The position numbers and the translations under genes were made by a program. The notes beneath the pieces were generated by a model, which did no database searches, was not told the origin of the DNA, and worked only from the letters and a program-made list of their open reading frames with translations. A stretch of DNA of 64,000 nucleotides from a bacterium HR37 (GTDB lineage: Bacteria > Desulfobacterota_D > UBA1144 > Nemesobacterales > CSP1-2), in NCBI GenBank assembly GCA_002898375.1, contig BEIN01000004.1, forward strand, positions 1 to 64,000, written 5' to 3'. This document shows positions 16,751 to 25,983 of this stretch, one piece after another (positions within the stretch are counted from its first letter, which is position 1; each line of letters starts with the position of its first letter).

Positions 16751-17338
16751 ATGCGTATGATTATCCAAAGGAACCATGTGCTCCCAATATGCGTTTATGT
16801 AGTTGTTATCTTCGTTATAACGATTATGGTTAGAGTTTTTCCTGCAGGTGTTTTATTTCCTGTGTCTGCAGGGATTATGTTTCTCTCCCCCTTTATTGCT
16901 GGAAGCAGGGTGGATGGGCTTAGGTGGAATACAAGGGGTGTGGTTGTTGGGCTTGTTTTATCATCTTTTATACTTGCTGGTTACCTTCTTTTGGTTAGCA
17001 AACCCTTTAACTTAAAAGCGGTTTCTCTCTCGGTGGTTGTTTTTCATCTCTTTTTTGTCTCTATCCCTGAAGAGGTTTTCTTCAGGGGTTACCTTCAGGA
17101 GAAGCTGGGAAACAACCTGAGAGGGGTTTTGTTTGTAAGTTTTCTCTTTGCCCTCGGACATGTGGCCACAAGGTGTATAGGAAGGGGATGCAGTGGATAC
17201 GGCTATCTGGAAGCCCTTCTTACCTTTTTCCCATCCATTGCAATGGGTTATATGTACATTATCTCAAGGACACTCTGGGCAAATATCCTGTTTCATTTCC
17301 TTGCAAACATCGTGTATACATCAACAGGAGGACTTTAG
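16751..17338 (+). CDS. CPBP-family intramembrane metalloprotease
   Basis: The product has 195 residues from the ATG at 16751; a TTG at 16733 would add six. There are about six membrane segments. The three family motifs are present: SIPEEVFFRGYL (EExxxR), FALGHVA, and the late HFLANIVY. These are the metal-binding residues of the CAAX-protease/bacteriocin-processing (Abi) family. Substrates are unknown. The gene stands alone between the glycosyltransferase and nadE, with no clear ribosome site. Confidence 0.82.
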   Translation: MRMIIQRNHVLPICVYVVVIFVITIMVRVFPAGVLFPVSAGIMFLSPFIAGSRVDGLRWNTRGVVVGLVLSSFILAGYLLLVSKPFNLKAVSLSVVVFHLFFVSIPEEVFFRGYLQEKLGNNLRGVLFVSFLFALGHVATRCIGRGCSGYGYLEALLTFFPSIAMGYMYIISRTLWANILFHFLANIVYTSTGGL

Positions 17339-17380
17339 CCGCATTGAAACGTTTTTTCAGGGTGTTATACTAGCAGGAAA

Positions 17381-19114
17381 ATGGATAGTGTAAGGATAGC
17401 TCTTGGGCAAGTTGATGTATGCGTTGGTGACCTTGAGGGAAACGTAAAGAAGATCCTTGATTACATATCCCTTGCAAAAGAGCTTGGGGTTGACATCCTT
17501 TGCTTCCCTGAGCTTTCCGTAACCGGTTATCCTCCAGAAGACCTCCTTTTAAAGCCAAGCTTTATAGAGGACAACCTGGGTGCACTTGATAGGATAAGGG
17601 AGGCCTCTGAATCAATTACGGTGGTTGTGGGGTTTGCAGATAGAGATGATGATATATACAACGCCGCTGCCATAATCCACGATAGAAGGCTTGTTGATAT
17701 ATACCACAAGCGCTACCTTCCAAACTACGGGGTTTTTGACGAGAACAGGTACTTTCAGTCAGGGCTTCGTGCCCCTGTTTACAGGATTGGTGAGCTTGTT
17801 TTTGGTGTAAACATATGTGAGGACATATGGTATCCCGGCGACCCTACAAGGGAGCAGGCCTTACTTGGAAATGCGCAGCTTATCATAAACATCTCCTCCT
17901 CTCCCTATCACGTTTCAAAGGTAAGGTTAAGGGAGCAGATGTTAAGGGTTAGGGCACTTGATTACTCTGTTATACTTGCCTTTTGCAATCTTGTGGGGGG
18001 ACAGGATGAGCTTGTTTTCGATGGCCACAGCGTGGTTATAAACGAGCGTGGGGATGTGGTAGCAAGGGCTGGGGGTTTTAGGGAAGAGATGCTTGTGGTT
18101 GATATAAACATAAACAGGGTCTTTCGCTCACGCCTTCATGACCCGAGAAGGAGAAAGGAGAAATACGCCCTTGAGCTTGAGTCCAGAAGGGCAGAGGTAG
18201 TAGAGGTAGGTGGGTTTAAAGACAAAGAAAAGCCCCCAATTACCACAGGTGTAGCTGATTTTCTTGAGCTGGAAGAGGAGGTATTTAGGGCTCTTGTTCT
18301 TGGAACAAGAGACTACGTTACAAAAAACGGTTTTAAGAAGGTTGTGATAGGGCTCAGTGGGGGTATAGATTCGTCTCTTGTTGCGGCAATAGCTACCGAG
18401 GCACTGGGGAAGGAAAACGTTATCGGGGTTTCGATGCCTTCAAGGTATAGCTCTGAGAGCAGCATAACCGATGCCCAGCTCCTTTCAAAAAACCTTGGTA
18501 TAGAGCTTCTTTCCATACCTATAGAGAAGGCTTTTAGTGCCTATCTGGATACCCTCTCGGATGTGTTTCGTGGAAAAGAGCAGGATGTTACAGAAGAGAA
18601 CATACAGGCAAGGATTCGTGGCAATATCCTTATGGCCCTTTCCAACAAGTTTGGCTGGCTTGTTCTTACCACTGGAAACAAGAGTGAGATGAGCGTTGGA
18701 TACTGCACACTTTACGGGGACATGGTGGGAGGATTTGCCGTTTTAAAGGACGTTCCAAAGACCTTTGTTTACAGGCTCTCTGAGTTTTATAACAGGTGGA
18801 AGGGAAGGGAAGTGATTCCAAAATCCGTTCTCGAAAAACCCCCTTCAGCGGAGCTTAGACCCGGACAAAAGGATACGGATACACTCCCTCCCTATGAGGT
18901 TCTTGACCCCATTCTTAAAGCCTATGTGGAGGAGGATCTTAGCATTGAGGAGATAGCTGCCCTTGGATTTGATGAGGGGCTTGTAAGGCGGGTTGTAAGG
19001 ATGGTTGATTTAAACGAGTACAAAAGAAGGCAGGCCCCACCCGGTATAAAGATAACCCCTAGGGCTTTCGGAAAAGACCGTCGTTTCCCAATAACCAACC
19101 TCTACAGGGAGTAG
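17381..19114 (+). CDS. nadE: Glutamine-dependent NAD+ synthetase
   Basis: The 577-residue two-domain enzyme converts nicotinic acid adenine dinucleotide to NAD+ using glutamine nitrogen and ATP. The N-terminal nitrilase-like glutaminase has its triad as Glu in [11 protein letters not shown], Lys in [10 protein letters not shown] and Cys in [10 protein letters not shown]. The C-terminal synthetase has the P-loop [13 protein letters not shown] and the later [18 protein letters not shown]. The length suits the compact glutaminase-fused form found in many bacteria. It stands alone, cytoplasmic, 42 bases after the CPBP gene. Confidence 0.96.
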   Translation: MDSVRIALGQVDVCVGDLEGNVKKILDYISLAKELGVDILCFPELSVTGYPPEDLLLKPSFIEDNLGALDRIREASESITVVVGFADRDDDIYNAAAIIHDRRLVDIYHKRYLPNYGVFDENRYFQSGLRAPVYRIGELVFGVNICEDIWYPGDPTREQALLGNAQLIINISSSPYHVSKVRLREQMLRVRALDYSVILAFCNLVGGQDELVFDGHSVVINERGDVVARAGGFREEMLVVDININRVFRSRLHDPRRRKEKYALELESRRAEVVEVGGFKDKEKPPITTGVADFLELEEEVFRALVLGTRDYVTKNGFKKVVIGLSGGIDSSLVAAIATEALGKENVIGVSMPSRYSSESSITDAQLLSKNLGIELLSIPIEKAFSAYLDTLSDVFRGKEQDVTEENIQARIRGNILMALSNKFGWLVLTTGNKSEMSVGYCTLYGDMVGGFAVLKDVPKTFVYRLSEFYNRWKGREVIPKSVLEKPPSAELRPGQKDTDTLPPYEVLDPILKAYVEEDLSIEEIAALGFDEGLVRRVVRMVDLNEYKRRQAPPGIKITPRAFGKDRRFPITNLYRE

Positions 19115-19136
19115 TATTGCTTTTTCCGTGACAGAT

Positions 19137-19164
19137 TTGACTTAAAAATCGGGTATTTTATATT
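19137..19164 (+). promoter_or_regulatory. Sigma-70-type promoter for tyrS
   Basis: TTGACT (19137-19142), a 16-base spacer and TATATT (19159-19164) precede tyrS, predicting a leader of under 30 bases. So short a leader leaves no room for a T-box. Confidence 0.55.
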
Positions 19165-19198
19165 TAGTTCTCTTAAAATTCCTGGGTAAGGGGTTTTT

Positions 19199-20404
19199 AT
19201 GGATTTTCTGGAGCCTGAAAAACAGCTTGAGATTATAAAACGGGGAACCGAGGAGATAATTACCGAGGAAGAGCTTCTTTACAAGCTAAAGAGGTCAAGA
19301 AGTGAAGGAAGGCCTCTAAGGGTTAAAGCAGGATTTGACCCAACTGCCCCGGACCTCCACCTTGGACATTGCGTTCTTCTTAAGAAGCTAAGGGATTTTC
19401 AGGATCTTGGACACACGGTCATATTCCTTATCGGAGACTTTACCGCTATGATTGGAGACCCTTCGGGAAGGATTGAAACCAGACCGGCTTTAAGTGAGCA
19501 GGAGGTTTCTGAGAACGCAAAAACCTATGAAAGGCAGGTCTTTAAGATACTTAGAAGGGATAGAACGGAGGTTGTTTTTAACTCTACATGGCTTGGGAAG
19601 ATGAGTGCAAGGGAACTCCTTGAGCTTGCTTCCCTTGAAAACGTGGCAAGGATGCTTGAGAGAGAGGACTTCCGTAAGCGCTACACTATGGGTGCTCCGA
19701 TAACCCTTAAAGAATTCCTCTATCCCCTTATTCAGGCCTATGATTCGGTTAGCCTTAAGTCAGATGTTGAGCTTGGGGGTACTGATCAGAAGTTCAACAT
19801 ACTTCTTGGACGGGATATACAGAGACACTTTAATCAGGAACCCCAGGTTGCGGTTTTTGTCCCGATACTTGAGGGGCTGGATGGTGTAAGAAAGATGTCA
19901 AAGTCTCTTGGGAACTACATAGCCATAGAGGATCCCCCGGAGGAGATATTCGGAAAGGTTATGTCAATTTCAGACACCCTTATGTGGAGGTACTATGAGC
20001 TTCTAAGCAGGCGCTCGCATGAGGAAATAGAGGAGATGAGGTTAAAGTGGCATCCAATGGATGCCAAAAAGGCTCTTGCCTTTGAGATTACCGCTTGGTT
20101 TCACGGGGAAGAAGAGGCCATTAAGGCACAGAGGGACTTTGAGAAGAAGTTTTCCGAACGGGTTTTTCCTGAGGATGCAAGGGAGGTTGTTCTTCAGAGA
20201 AAAGATGGGATCACAGTTCTTGACCTCGTTTTGCTCTCCTCCCAGAGGGTAAGGAGCCGTGGTGAGGCAAAGAGACTTATTGAACAGGGAGGGGTTAGCA
20301 TAGACGGGGAGAAGGTAACCGACACAAAGGCTCTGGTTCCATATAGGGACCAGCTAAAACTAAAGATTGGAAAAAGGGAGTTTGTAAAGGTCAGGTTTAC
20401 TTAA
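19199..20404 (+). CDS. tyrS: Tyrosyl-tRNA synthetase
   Basis: The product has 401 residues. It charges tRNA-Tyr with tyrosine. The class I signatures are LHLGH (HIGH equivalent, near residue 53) and KMSKSLGNY near 232. The C-terminus (about 340-401) is an S4 RNA-binding domain ([21 protein letters not shown]). This long form with the KMSKS-type motif corresponds to the TyrRS type found in many thermophiles and Proteobacteria. An AAGGGG ribosome site precedes the ATG. The gene converges on rnpB with eight bases between them. Confidence 0.96.
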   Translation: MDFLEPEKQLEIIKRGTEEIITEEELLYKLKRSRSEGRPLRVKAGFDPTAPDLHLGHCVLLKKLRDFQDLGHTVIFLIGDFTAMIGDPSGRIETRPALSEQEVSENAKTYERQVFKILRRDRTEVVFNSTWLGKMSARELLELASLENVARMLEREDFRKRYTMGAPITLKEFLYPLIQAYDSVSLKSDVELGGTDQKFNILLGRDIQRHFNQEPQVAVFVPILEGLDGVRKMSKSLGNYIAIEDPPEEIFGKVMSISDTLMWRYYELLSRRSHEEIEEMRLKWHPMDAKKALAFEITAWFHGEEEAIKAQRDFEKKFSERVFPEDAREVVLQRKDGITVLDLVLLSSQRVRSRGEAKRLIEQGGVSIDGEKVTDTKALVPYRDQLKLKIGKREFVKVRFT

Positions 20405-20411
20405 AAAAAAA

Positions 20412-20803
20412 GAAGCGAGTGGGTCTGTAAGCCGAATTCTGTCGAGAGCGATCATTTATCTGGGACACCCATTGCTGGGTGCCTCTTGCGACCTACCCGG
20501 AAGCATCAGACGGGCCATCTGCCCACCCCTTAGGGTGGATGCTTCCCTACTTGGTCTTTCTCCGAGCGGGGTTTGCCGTGCCACAGGGTGTCGCCACCCT
20601 GTGCGGTAGTCTCTTACACTACCTTTTCACCCTTGCCTGTTTTCCCGCATAAACGGGAAAACTTCGGCGGTCTGTTTTCTGTGGCACTTTCCGTTGCCTC
20701 ACGGCACCTGGGGGTTACCCAGCGCTCTGCCCTCTGGAGTTCGGACTTTCCTCCCATCTTTTCCATGCGGAAAAGACAGGCGATCGCTCGACCCACTCGC
20801 TTC
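20412..20803 (-). ncRNA. rnpB: RNase P RNA (bacterial class A)
   Basis: About 392 nt. The ends pair as a 14-bp P1 helix (GAAGCGAGTGGGTC at 5', its complement at 3'). The universal core is visible: GAGGAAAGTCC-type segment (GGGAGGAAAGTCCGAACTCC), the central ACAGAAAACAGACCGCC, and the 3' core GGGTAGGTCGCAAGAGG and ATAAATGATCGC...GACAGAATTCGGCTTACAGACC. It is the catalytic subunit that removes tRNA 5' leaders. P1 is followed immediately by a run of about nine T on this strand, giving an intrinsic terminator. It begins only four bases after the rnhA stop codon, so it is probably processed from a longer transcript. Confidence 0.97.
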
Positions 20804-20807
20804 ACTA

Positions 20808-21245
20808 TTAAGCATATTCATCTATTGCTTCGTTTGCAAGTCTGTCGGCTTCCCTGTTTAGTTCCCTGGGTATGTGCCTTACCTCTACCTGTTTAAACTC
20901 TCCAAGAAGCTTTTTTGCCTTCTCGTAGAGGGGCTTTATGTTTGGGCTTTCAACCTGCCATATCCCGTTTATCTGGTTGGCAAGAAGAAGGGAGTCTGTA
21001 TAGATTGTTACGGAGTCTTTCTTTAGCTTTCTTGCAAATTCAAGAGCTGTTATAAACGCACTGTACTCGGCCTGGTTGTTTGTTAGAATGCCAAGGTATT
21101 TTTTTATTCTGTGGTCTTTGTTTTTATCCTTTATGAGGATACCAAGTCCTGAGTTTCCCGGGTTTCCTCTTGAAGCCCCATCTATGTATATCTCGGTTGG
21201 TATGCCGTTTTTGTCCTTTGTTAATCTAGGCTGTCTGGGCTTCAC
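20808..21245 (-). CDS. rnhA: Ribonuclease HI family protein
   Basis: The product has 145 residues. It cleaves RNA in RNA-DNA hybrids. The four catalytic acids are visible: Asp in IYIDGASRGNPG, Glu in NNQAEYSAF, Asp in IYTDSLLLANQ and Asp near the end in READRLANEAID. The start overlaps the zinc-ribbon gene by 20 bases, and the stop is four bases before rnpB. Zinc-ribbon protein, RNase H and RNase P RNA thus form one co-oriented unit for RNA metabolism. It lacks the basic handle region of the E. coli enzyme and belongs to the shorter RNase HI subgroup. Confidence 0.92.
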   Translation of the reverse strand: MKPRQPRLTKDKNGIPTEIYIDGASRGNPGNSGLGILIKDKNKDHRIKKYLGILTNNQAEYSAFITALEFARKLKKDSVTIYTDSLLLANQINGIWQVESPNIKPLYEKAKKLLGEFKQVEVRHIPRELNREADRLANEAIDEYA

Positions 21246-21957
21246 GATGGATTATTTCTTCTTCAACGTAGAGGATTCTGTGGCAGTTTGGACACTGGAT
21301 CACTTTTGTAAGTGTAAGGACCTCGTTAAAGAGCTGAGGAGGGATGTTCATATTGCATCCCATACACACTTCGTTCCTTGCCGGGACAACAGCAAGGCCG
21401 TTTCTCTTTCTTATTCTCTCATAGACTGAAAGAACACTCGGGTTTATAAGAGAGGCTACCTTGTTTCTTTCCTGTTTCTTTGCCTCATATGTTACCTTTA
21501 ACTCCTCTATCTTCTTTGTGTACTCGTTTATCTTCTTTTCATACTCTTTCTCCTTATGAGAAAACCCCTGTTCTTTCTCCTTTATGAGAGCCTCCAGGCT
21601 CTCTATATTTTCCATCTCTTTTAGAATCTCTTCCTCAAGCTCGGCATTTGATTTTTTTATCTCTGCAATCTCTTTCTGAAGAGCCTCGTATTCTTTGTAT
21701 GTCTTTATCTCAAATAGCTTCTTCTCAGCCTTTTTTATCGAGCTCTGGTTGTGGCTGAGCTTTGATTCAAGCTCGTTTTTGTGCTTTTTTATCTGATTAA
21801 GCTCTTCTTTTAGTTTTTCTATGCTTTCTTTTTCGTTTTTTAGTTCTTCTTTAAGGCGGGATATTTCTTTGGGATAGTTTTCAAGATTCCTTTCCAACTC
21901 TCTCAGCACCAGGTCTATGCCCTGAAGTGCTGAGAGAGCAGTAATCTGGTCTTTCAT
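21226..21957 (-). CDS. Coiled-coil protein with C-terminal C4 zinc ribbon (COG1579 type)
   Basis: The product has 243 residues. A long antiparallel coiled coil fills about 10-170 (heptad-rich, many Glu/Lys). A short linker (GLAVVPARNEVCMGC) leads into a zinc ribbon with two CxxC knuckles, CMGCNM and CPNCHRIL, near residues 198-226. The family (zf-RING_7/DUF164) is thought to act in nucleic-acid or translation-related processes, but no biochemical role is settled. It is downstream of the tRNA gene and upstream of rnhA/rnpB on the same strand. GGAGG precedes its ATG. Confidence 0.88.
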   Translation of the reverse strand: MKDQITALSALQGIDLVLRELERNLENYPKEISRLKEELKNEKESIEKLKEELNQIKKHKNELESKLSHNQSSIKKAEKKLFEIKTYKEYEALQKEIAEIKKSNAELEEEILKEMENIESLEALIKEKEQGFSHKEKEYEKKINEYTKKIEELKVTYEAKKQERNKVASLINPSVLSVYERIRKRNGLAVVPARNEVCMGCNMNIPPQLFNEVLTLTKVIQCPNCHRILYVEEEIIHREAQTA

Positions 21958-22075
21958 TTTTTCCTCCTTTTTTAAAAATTTTCTTATTATTAAAAGTAAG
22001 ATACCAAGAGGGATAAAAACGCAGATAATAAGGTGAACAGCTGTCTTTTTCCATAACCTAGAACCTGTATAGCTT

Positions 22076-22152
22076 TGGTGGGCCCACCCGGATTCGAACC
22101 AGGGACCAACGGATTATGAGTCCGCCGCTCTGACCAGCTGAGCTATGGGCCC
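22076..22152 (-). tRNA. tRNA with CAU anticodon (Met, or Ile2 after lysidine modification)
   Basis: A 77-nt cloverleaf with acceptor stem GGGCCCA/TGGGCCC, D arm TAGCTCAGCTGGTCAGAGC, anticodon arm GCGGA-CTCATAA-TCCGT (anticodon CAT) and T arm GGTTCGAATCC; the discriminator is A and CCA is encoded. It is not the initiator (acceptor position 1-72 is a full pair and the D arm differs). The CTCATAATC loop context is common in both elongator Met and Ile2 tRNAs. Which one it is depends on modification by TilS and cannot be decided here. Confidence 0.93.
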
Positions 22153-22283
22153 AACTACTGCTACCAAACAGATTAGTTTAGGCAAATAATCCGGTTTTGT
22201 CAAATGAGGTTTTCTTTAGCCAAATGTATATTAGAATTATAGACGAAAAGAGGTTTTTGTAAAACTTGTTAAAGGAGGGATTT

Positions 22284-23078
22284 ATGAGCGTTTTAAACGG
22301 TGAGTTAATAAAGAGGCTTCTTAATACCGAAGCACTTGGAAGGACTATATACTCTTTTACCGAGGTAGGCTCTACAAACGAGGTTGCCTTTGAGCTTGCA
22401 AGAAACGGGGCTCCTCACGGAACGGTTGTGATAGCCGATTCCCAGACTAGAGGTAAGGGGAGACTCGATAGAAAGTGGATTTCTCCTCCGGGGGTAAATC
22501 TCTACATGTCGGCTGTATTTCGTCCTGAGATTCCTGCCAGGGAAGCTCCTATAATTACCCTTGTCTCTTCCATTGCGGTTTTAGAGGCTGTAAAGGCAGA
22601 AGGGGTAGAGGGGGTAATAAAGTGGCCAAACGATGTGATTGTTGACGGGAAGAAGGTAGCAGGGGTACTTATGGAGATGCAGCCCTCTGGGGATAAGGTA
22701 GATTTCATAGTTATGGGCATTGGTGTCAACATAAACATGACAAGGCAGATGATGGAAGCCGAGATGAAAGAGGTTGCAAAGATTGCAACATCCCTTAAAG
22801 AGGTAACCGGTCGGGACATAGACAGGGTAAAGTTCAGTGCAGGTTTGATTAACCTGCTTGAGCTCTGGTACAAGAGGTTTCTTAAAGAAGGTAAGAATGC
22901 AATTATAAGGGAGTGGATGGAAAGGTGGGGAGCAAAGAACAGGAGGGTTGAGGTAAGCTTTAACGGAAGGGGATTTACAGGGGTTGCAATTGGTGTTGAT
23001 GAAAACGGCTACCTTATAGTTAGAAAAGATGACGGAACGGTTGAGAAGGTTATAGCGGGAGATGTAAATCTTATCTAG
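22284..23078 (+). CDS. birA: Biotin-[acetyl-CoA carboxylase] ligase (monofunctional)
   Basis: The product has 264 residues from the ATG at 22284, six bases after GGAGG; an in-frame TTG at 22266 is less likely. It attaches biotin to the carrier domain of biotin-dependent carboxylases via biotinyl-AMP. The ATP/biotin loop is TRGKGRLDRKWISPPG near residue 60; the biotin site includes KWPNDVIVDGKKVAGVL and MGIGVNIN. There is a small C-terminal SH3-like domain (RRVEVSFNGRGFTGVAIGV). The N-terminal DNA-binding helix-turn-helix of E. coli BirA is missing, so it should not repress transcription. It overlaps the converging gene at 23071 by eight bases. Confidence 0.94.
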   Translation: MSVLNGELIKRLLNTEALGRTIYSFTEVGSTNEVAFELARNGAPHGTVVIADSQTRGKGRLDRKWISPPGVNLYMSAVFRPEIPAREAPIITLVSSIAVLEAVKAEGVEGVIKWPNDVIVDGKKVAGVLMEMQPSGDKVDFIVMGIGVNINMTRQMMEAEMKEVAKIATSLKEVTGRDIDRVKFSAGLINLLELWYKRFLKEGKNAIIREWMERWGAKNRRVEVSFNGRGFTGVAIGVDENGYLIVRKDDGTVEKVIAGDVNLI

Positions 23079-23748
23079 GTTTAAAGCTTTCCATCGTATC
23101 CCAGAACATAAGCTCGTAATAAAGAGCGAGTTTGGCTGAGGTCTTCATCTCCTTTTTGCTCTCTTCCTTTCGGGTGTATCCCTGAACTATCTCTTCTATT
23201 CCTCTGTAGAACTCAGGGGCTATCGGGTAGAACCCATCCAGAAAAAGGGTGTCTTCGTCTTTAAGCCCGTAGTGTTTTTTTAGTCCCGTGCTTATACGCC
23301 TGCAGTTTTCACCCCATACTTCAAAGTCTATTACGATGGCCGATGCAATGTCTCCTGGTGTTCCATAGACTCCAAGACGTGTAAAGTAGTTTGTAAAGGA
23401 AAGCGCTCCAGGGTGTGGCTCGCTCTCTGTAAGTTCCTTTTCTCCTAGACCAAGTGCCTTTGCGAGCTTAAAGAGGTTGCTAAGTGCCTTTCTTTCTCCC
23501 TCTATGAGGCTTAAGAAAAAGTCTCTTTCCCTTTGCTCTTTAGAGAGGGCTATGTAGAGTGCAAGGTTTCTAAAGTCTCCACTTACTATGTGAAACTGCT
23601 GTTCTGCAAAAAACCTGAGCTTCTCTAAAGGAACCTTTCCCCTTTCTACGCTCTTTGGGAAGGGGTGGTTTAGTATCTTCTTCCTTATAGGTTGAAGCTC
23701 TTCCCTTAAGAGTTCTATAAATTTCTTTCCAGCTAGCCTTACACCCAA
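23071..23748 (-). CDS. TenA/PqqC-like (haem-oxygenase fold) protein
   Basis: The 225-residue all-helical protein resembles the TenA/PqqC superfamily: LNHPFPKSVERGKVPLEKLR, then FAEQQFHIVSGDFRNLALYI near residue 50 and FEVWGENCRRIS near 140. The superfamily covers thiaminases, PqqC and a newer group of di-iron oxygenases, so substrate cannot be assigned. I see candidate metal ligands (E/H in FAEQQFHIV, H in SEPHPG, E in VIDFEVW and H in KKHYG) but do not claim a metal site. The start is a TTG and there is no good ATG. It converges with birA. Confidence 0.7.
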   Translation of the reverse strand: MGVRLAGKKFIELLREELQPIRKKILNHPFPKSVERGKVPLEKLRFFAEQQFHIVSGDFRNLALYIALSKEQRERDFFLSLIEGERKALSNLFKLAKALGLGEKELTESEPHPGALSFTNYFTRLGVYGTPGDIASAIVIDFEVWGENCRRISTGLKKHYGLKDEDTLFLDGFYPIAPEFYRGIEEIVQGYTRKEESKKEMKTSAKLALYYELMFWDTMESFKPR

Positions 23749-23768
23749 TTCTTAAAATCCCCTGGCAT

Positions 23769-24110
23769 CTATTTTATCACACCCTTTGCAAGGTTTAACA
23801 TCTCTTCGTGAATGCTGTGCATAAGCTCTGTCCAGCTTCTAATAACTGAGAGGTCATTTGTTGGAAGCCTCTTTTTTATAACTATCCCTGAATCCAGACT
23901 CTCCACCGTCCAGTCTCTGTATCTTTCTACCACCATGGCTCCAAATCTCTTAAGTATATCAACCGCCTCTGGTTCTTCTGCCTCAAATCTGGAAAGGAGT
24001 ACAACCTCTTCATCAAACCCCTTAAAGACTATGTTCCATAGGCTTGCATTGGATTCGAGGGAAAATGAAAGGTTTATTATTTGCTTTTTCCTGCCTTCCT
24101 CTTTGCTCAC
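23769..24110 (-). CDS. Small hypothetical protein
   Basis: The product has 113 residues and no recognised family. It has no signal peptide or membrane segment. It begins with a basic stretch, has alternating beta-like and helical segments and a Trp near the middle (YRDWTVESLDSG), and ends in a helix (SWTELMHSIHEEMLNLAKG). Its start overlaps the stop of the upstream TPR gene by four bases (ATGA), so it is coupled to that gene. Confidence 0.6.
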   Translation of the reverse strand: MSKEEGRKKQIINLSFSLESNASLWNIVFKGFDEEVVLLSRFEAEEPEAVDILKRFGAMVVERYRDWTVESLDSGIVIKKRLPTNDLSVIRSWTELMHSIHEEMLNLAKGVIK

Positions 24111-25150
24111 CTTTTGCTCCCACCAAGCCTCACTATGCTTTCCTTTGCACTTGCCACGTATCCTGCGTACCTGTCGTACTTGCCAGCAAGCTCAATAAAG
24201 GTTTCGTAGTGTTTTATTGCCTCTTTTGGGTTGTTTGTCTTTTCATAGGCACGACCAAGGTAGTAGTAGGCATCGGGGTAATTTGGGTTAAGCAAAAGGG
24301 CCTTTTTCTGATAAGAGATTGAGTCCTCAAATCTGTTTAGGAAAAACAGGGTAATCCCGAGGTTCATGTATGCTGGTGCAAAGTTTGGGTCAAGCTCTAT
24401 TGCCCTTTTATACTCCGTTACTGCCTGATGTAGGTACCCCTGTGTTCTTAGAGCTGTTCCCAGGTAGTTGTGGAGCTGTGGGGAGGCTGCAAGCTCAAGG
24501 GCTTTTCTGTAGTGTTCTGTAGCCTTCTTGTAGTCTCCTTTCTTAAAGAAATAAGCCGTTGCAAGTCCAACGTGGGCTAAAACGAGGTTGGGGTTTAGCT
24601 CAAGTGCCTTCTTTATGTATGGACTCTCCGGGTTCTGACCCGTTGCAGCCCAGAGTATGTAGTAGCTTTCTGCATCGTCCGGGTATTTCTCTATAACCTC
24701 TCTTGCCACAGCCTCAGCATCCTTTAACCTTCTCAGGTGAAGGTAGTTTAGAGCAAGTGCCCTCTTACACTCCCTGGAGTTTCCATCAAGCGAAAGTGCT
24801 TTAAGTATGTTTGTGTATGCTCTGTTAAAATAGTCTTCGTAATCTTCCCTTACCTCGTACTTATAGTATCCGATTGATGAGTAAACCTCTCCAAGCCCTG
24901 CGTATGCCGGGGCAAATTTAGGGTCTATCTCTATTGCCTTACTATAGTACTCTATTGCCTCTTTAAAACCGTTTGGGGTAAAGAGAAGGTATGCCTTTCT
25001 TCCCTTAAGGTAGTTATCAAGTGCCTTTGAGTTTGCCTGCTGGTTTTCTGTGCCTTTTTTCTTTGCGTACGCACTCTTTTGATCAGCAAGAAAAGATATA
25101 ACTAAGGTAAGTGAGAAAAACGCAAGAAAAAAACTTTTACCCCTTATCAT
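24107..25150 (-). CDS. Secreted TPR-repeat protein
   Basis: The product has 347 residues. A signal peptide (hydrophobic run FFLAFFSLTLVISFLA, cleavage after AYA near 30) precedes eight or nine tetratricopeptide repeats, recognisable by AIEYYSKAIEIDPKFAPAYA, AVTEYKRAIELDPNFAPAYM and SISYQKKALLLNPNYPDAYY. TPR arrays in the periplasm act as protein-interaction scaffolds, for example in pilus or outer-membrane assembly. It lies between the lipoprotein gene at 25164 and the small hypothetical gene, all on the minus strand and divergent from the pilin cluster. Confidence 0.85.
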   Translation of the reverse strand: MIRGKSFFLAFFSLTLVISFLADQKSAYAKKKGTENQQANSKALDNYLKGRKAYLLFTPNGFKEAIEYYSKAIEIDPKFAPAYAGLGEVYSSIGYYKYEVREDYEDYFNRAYTNILKALSLDGNSRECKRALALNYLHLRRLKDAEAVAREVIEKYPDDAESYYILWAATGQNPESPYIKKALELNPNLVLAHVGLATAYFFKKGDYKKATEHYRKALELAASPQLHNYLGTALRTQGYLHQAVTEYKRAIELDPNFAPAYMNLGITLFFLNRFEDSISYQKKALLLNPNYPDAYYYLGRAYEKTNNPKEAIKHYETFIELAGKYDRYAGYVASAKESIVRLGGSKR

Positions 25151-25163
25151 ATCTTCTTTCCTC

Positions 25164-25694
25164 CTACTTATAGTTTTGGGTTATAAGCTTTACTATCTCT
25201 TCTGCCAGGTTTTTGTATAGCTCCTTTGCAACTATACCGCTTCTAAAGAACCCGAGGGAGCTAAAGCCGTTTACCTGCCCGCTTGCAATCTCTTCTCCGC
25301 TTTCCTTATCAACGAGTGCAATCTGAACCGTTATTGAGGACTCACCAAACTTTACCGCTCCCTCTTCAAACTTTATATCCCTTCCGGATTCGTAATCAAC
25401 AATCTCACCGAGTAGAACAACTGTGTTGGCAGCCGGTATATCCTCAATTGGTTCACGGCTTACCCTCTGAAATCTGGTTTTTCTGGACTTAAGGGTATTT
25501 GCGATTTCATCCGGAAGGCGTTTAAGAAGCTCTTCTGGAACATCGGGCAGGTCAGTTTCAAAATCGTAAATCTCTATCGCCCTGTATCTTCCGGTTTCTT
25601 TCCCCGGTGGCTGGTTGAGATAAGATGATACCTTAAGGTCTCCGCACGCTGTAAAAAAAGCTACTACAATAATTAAACCTATAGCCTTTTTCAA
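25164..25694 (-). CDS. Lipoprotein of DUF4410-like type
   Basis: The product has 176 residues with a signal peptide and lipobox FFTAC (Cys near 17). The mature domain resembles DUF4410 proteins: YRAIEIYDFETDLP, a central region ending VVLLGEIVDYESG, and VQIALVDKESGEEIASGQVN near 125. Function is unknown; the fold is related to CsgG/TolB-N-like periplasmic modules in my recollection, not tested. It heads the minus-strand group with the TPR protein, 14 bases apart. Confidence 0.7.
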   Translation of the reverse strand: MKKAIGLIIVVAFFTACGDLKVSSYLNQPPGKETGRYRAIEIYDFETDLPDVPEELLKRLPDEIANTLKSRKTRFQRVSREPIEDIPAANTVVLLGEIVDYESGRDIKFEEGAVKFGESSITVQIALVDKESGEEIASGQVNGFSSLGFFRSGIVAKELYKNLAEEIVKLITQNYK

Positions 25695-25926
25695 CTCTTA
25701 CTCTCCCTGAGATGGTTTTGGTTCTTTTATATTGATACATAAATCTTAATTTTGCAAGAGAGTACTTTCTTTTCCCAAAAGTTGACAATTTTTGTCACAA
25801 ACCATCTTTTGGTTGCAAAAAAAGTCACACTTTGTCCTTATAAAAAGCCCCGTGCAAAGGGGGATTTAAGTATTGGGTTTTTACTTTTTTTAATGATTTT
25901 AAGATTTTAAACCTAAAGACCTGTGC

Positions 25927-25942
25927 TGGCATATATATTGCA
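25927..25942 (+). promoter_or_regulatory. Sigma-54 promoter of the pilin cluster
   Basis: TGGCAT-ATATA-TTGCA places GG and GC with exactly the spacing of the -24/-12 consensus (TGGCAC-N5-TTGC). Transcription would start near 25953, giving a 30-base leader to the pilin ATG at 25984. Pilin genes of Pseudomonas, Myxococcus and Geobacter are known to use RpoN with PilR. Confidence 0.75.
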
Positions 25943-25983
25943 ATTTAGCATCATAAAAACCAGAGTAAAGGAGGTATTTAAAG

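Noticed and set aside
19143-19198. T-box leader for tyrS.
   Set aside because: The predicted transcript leader is under 30 bases and no T-box sequence or antiterminator is seen.
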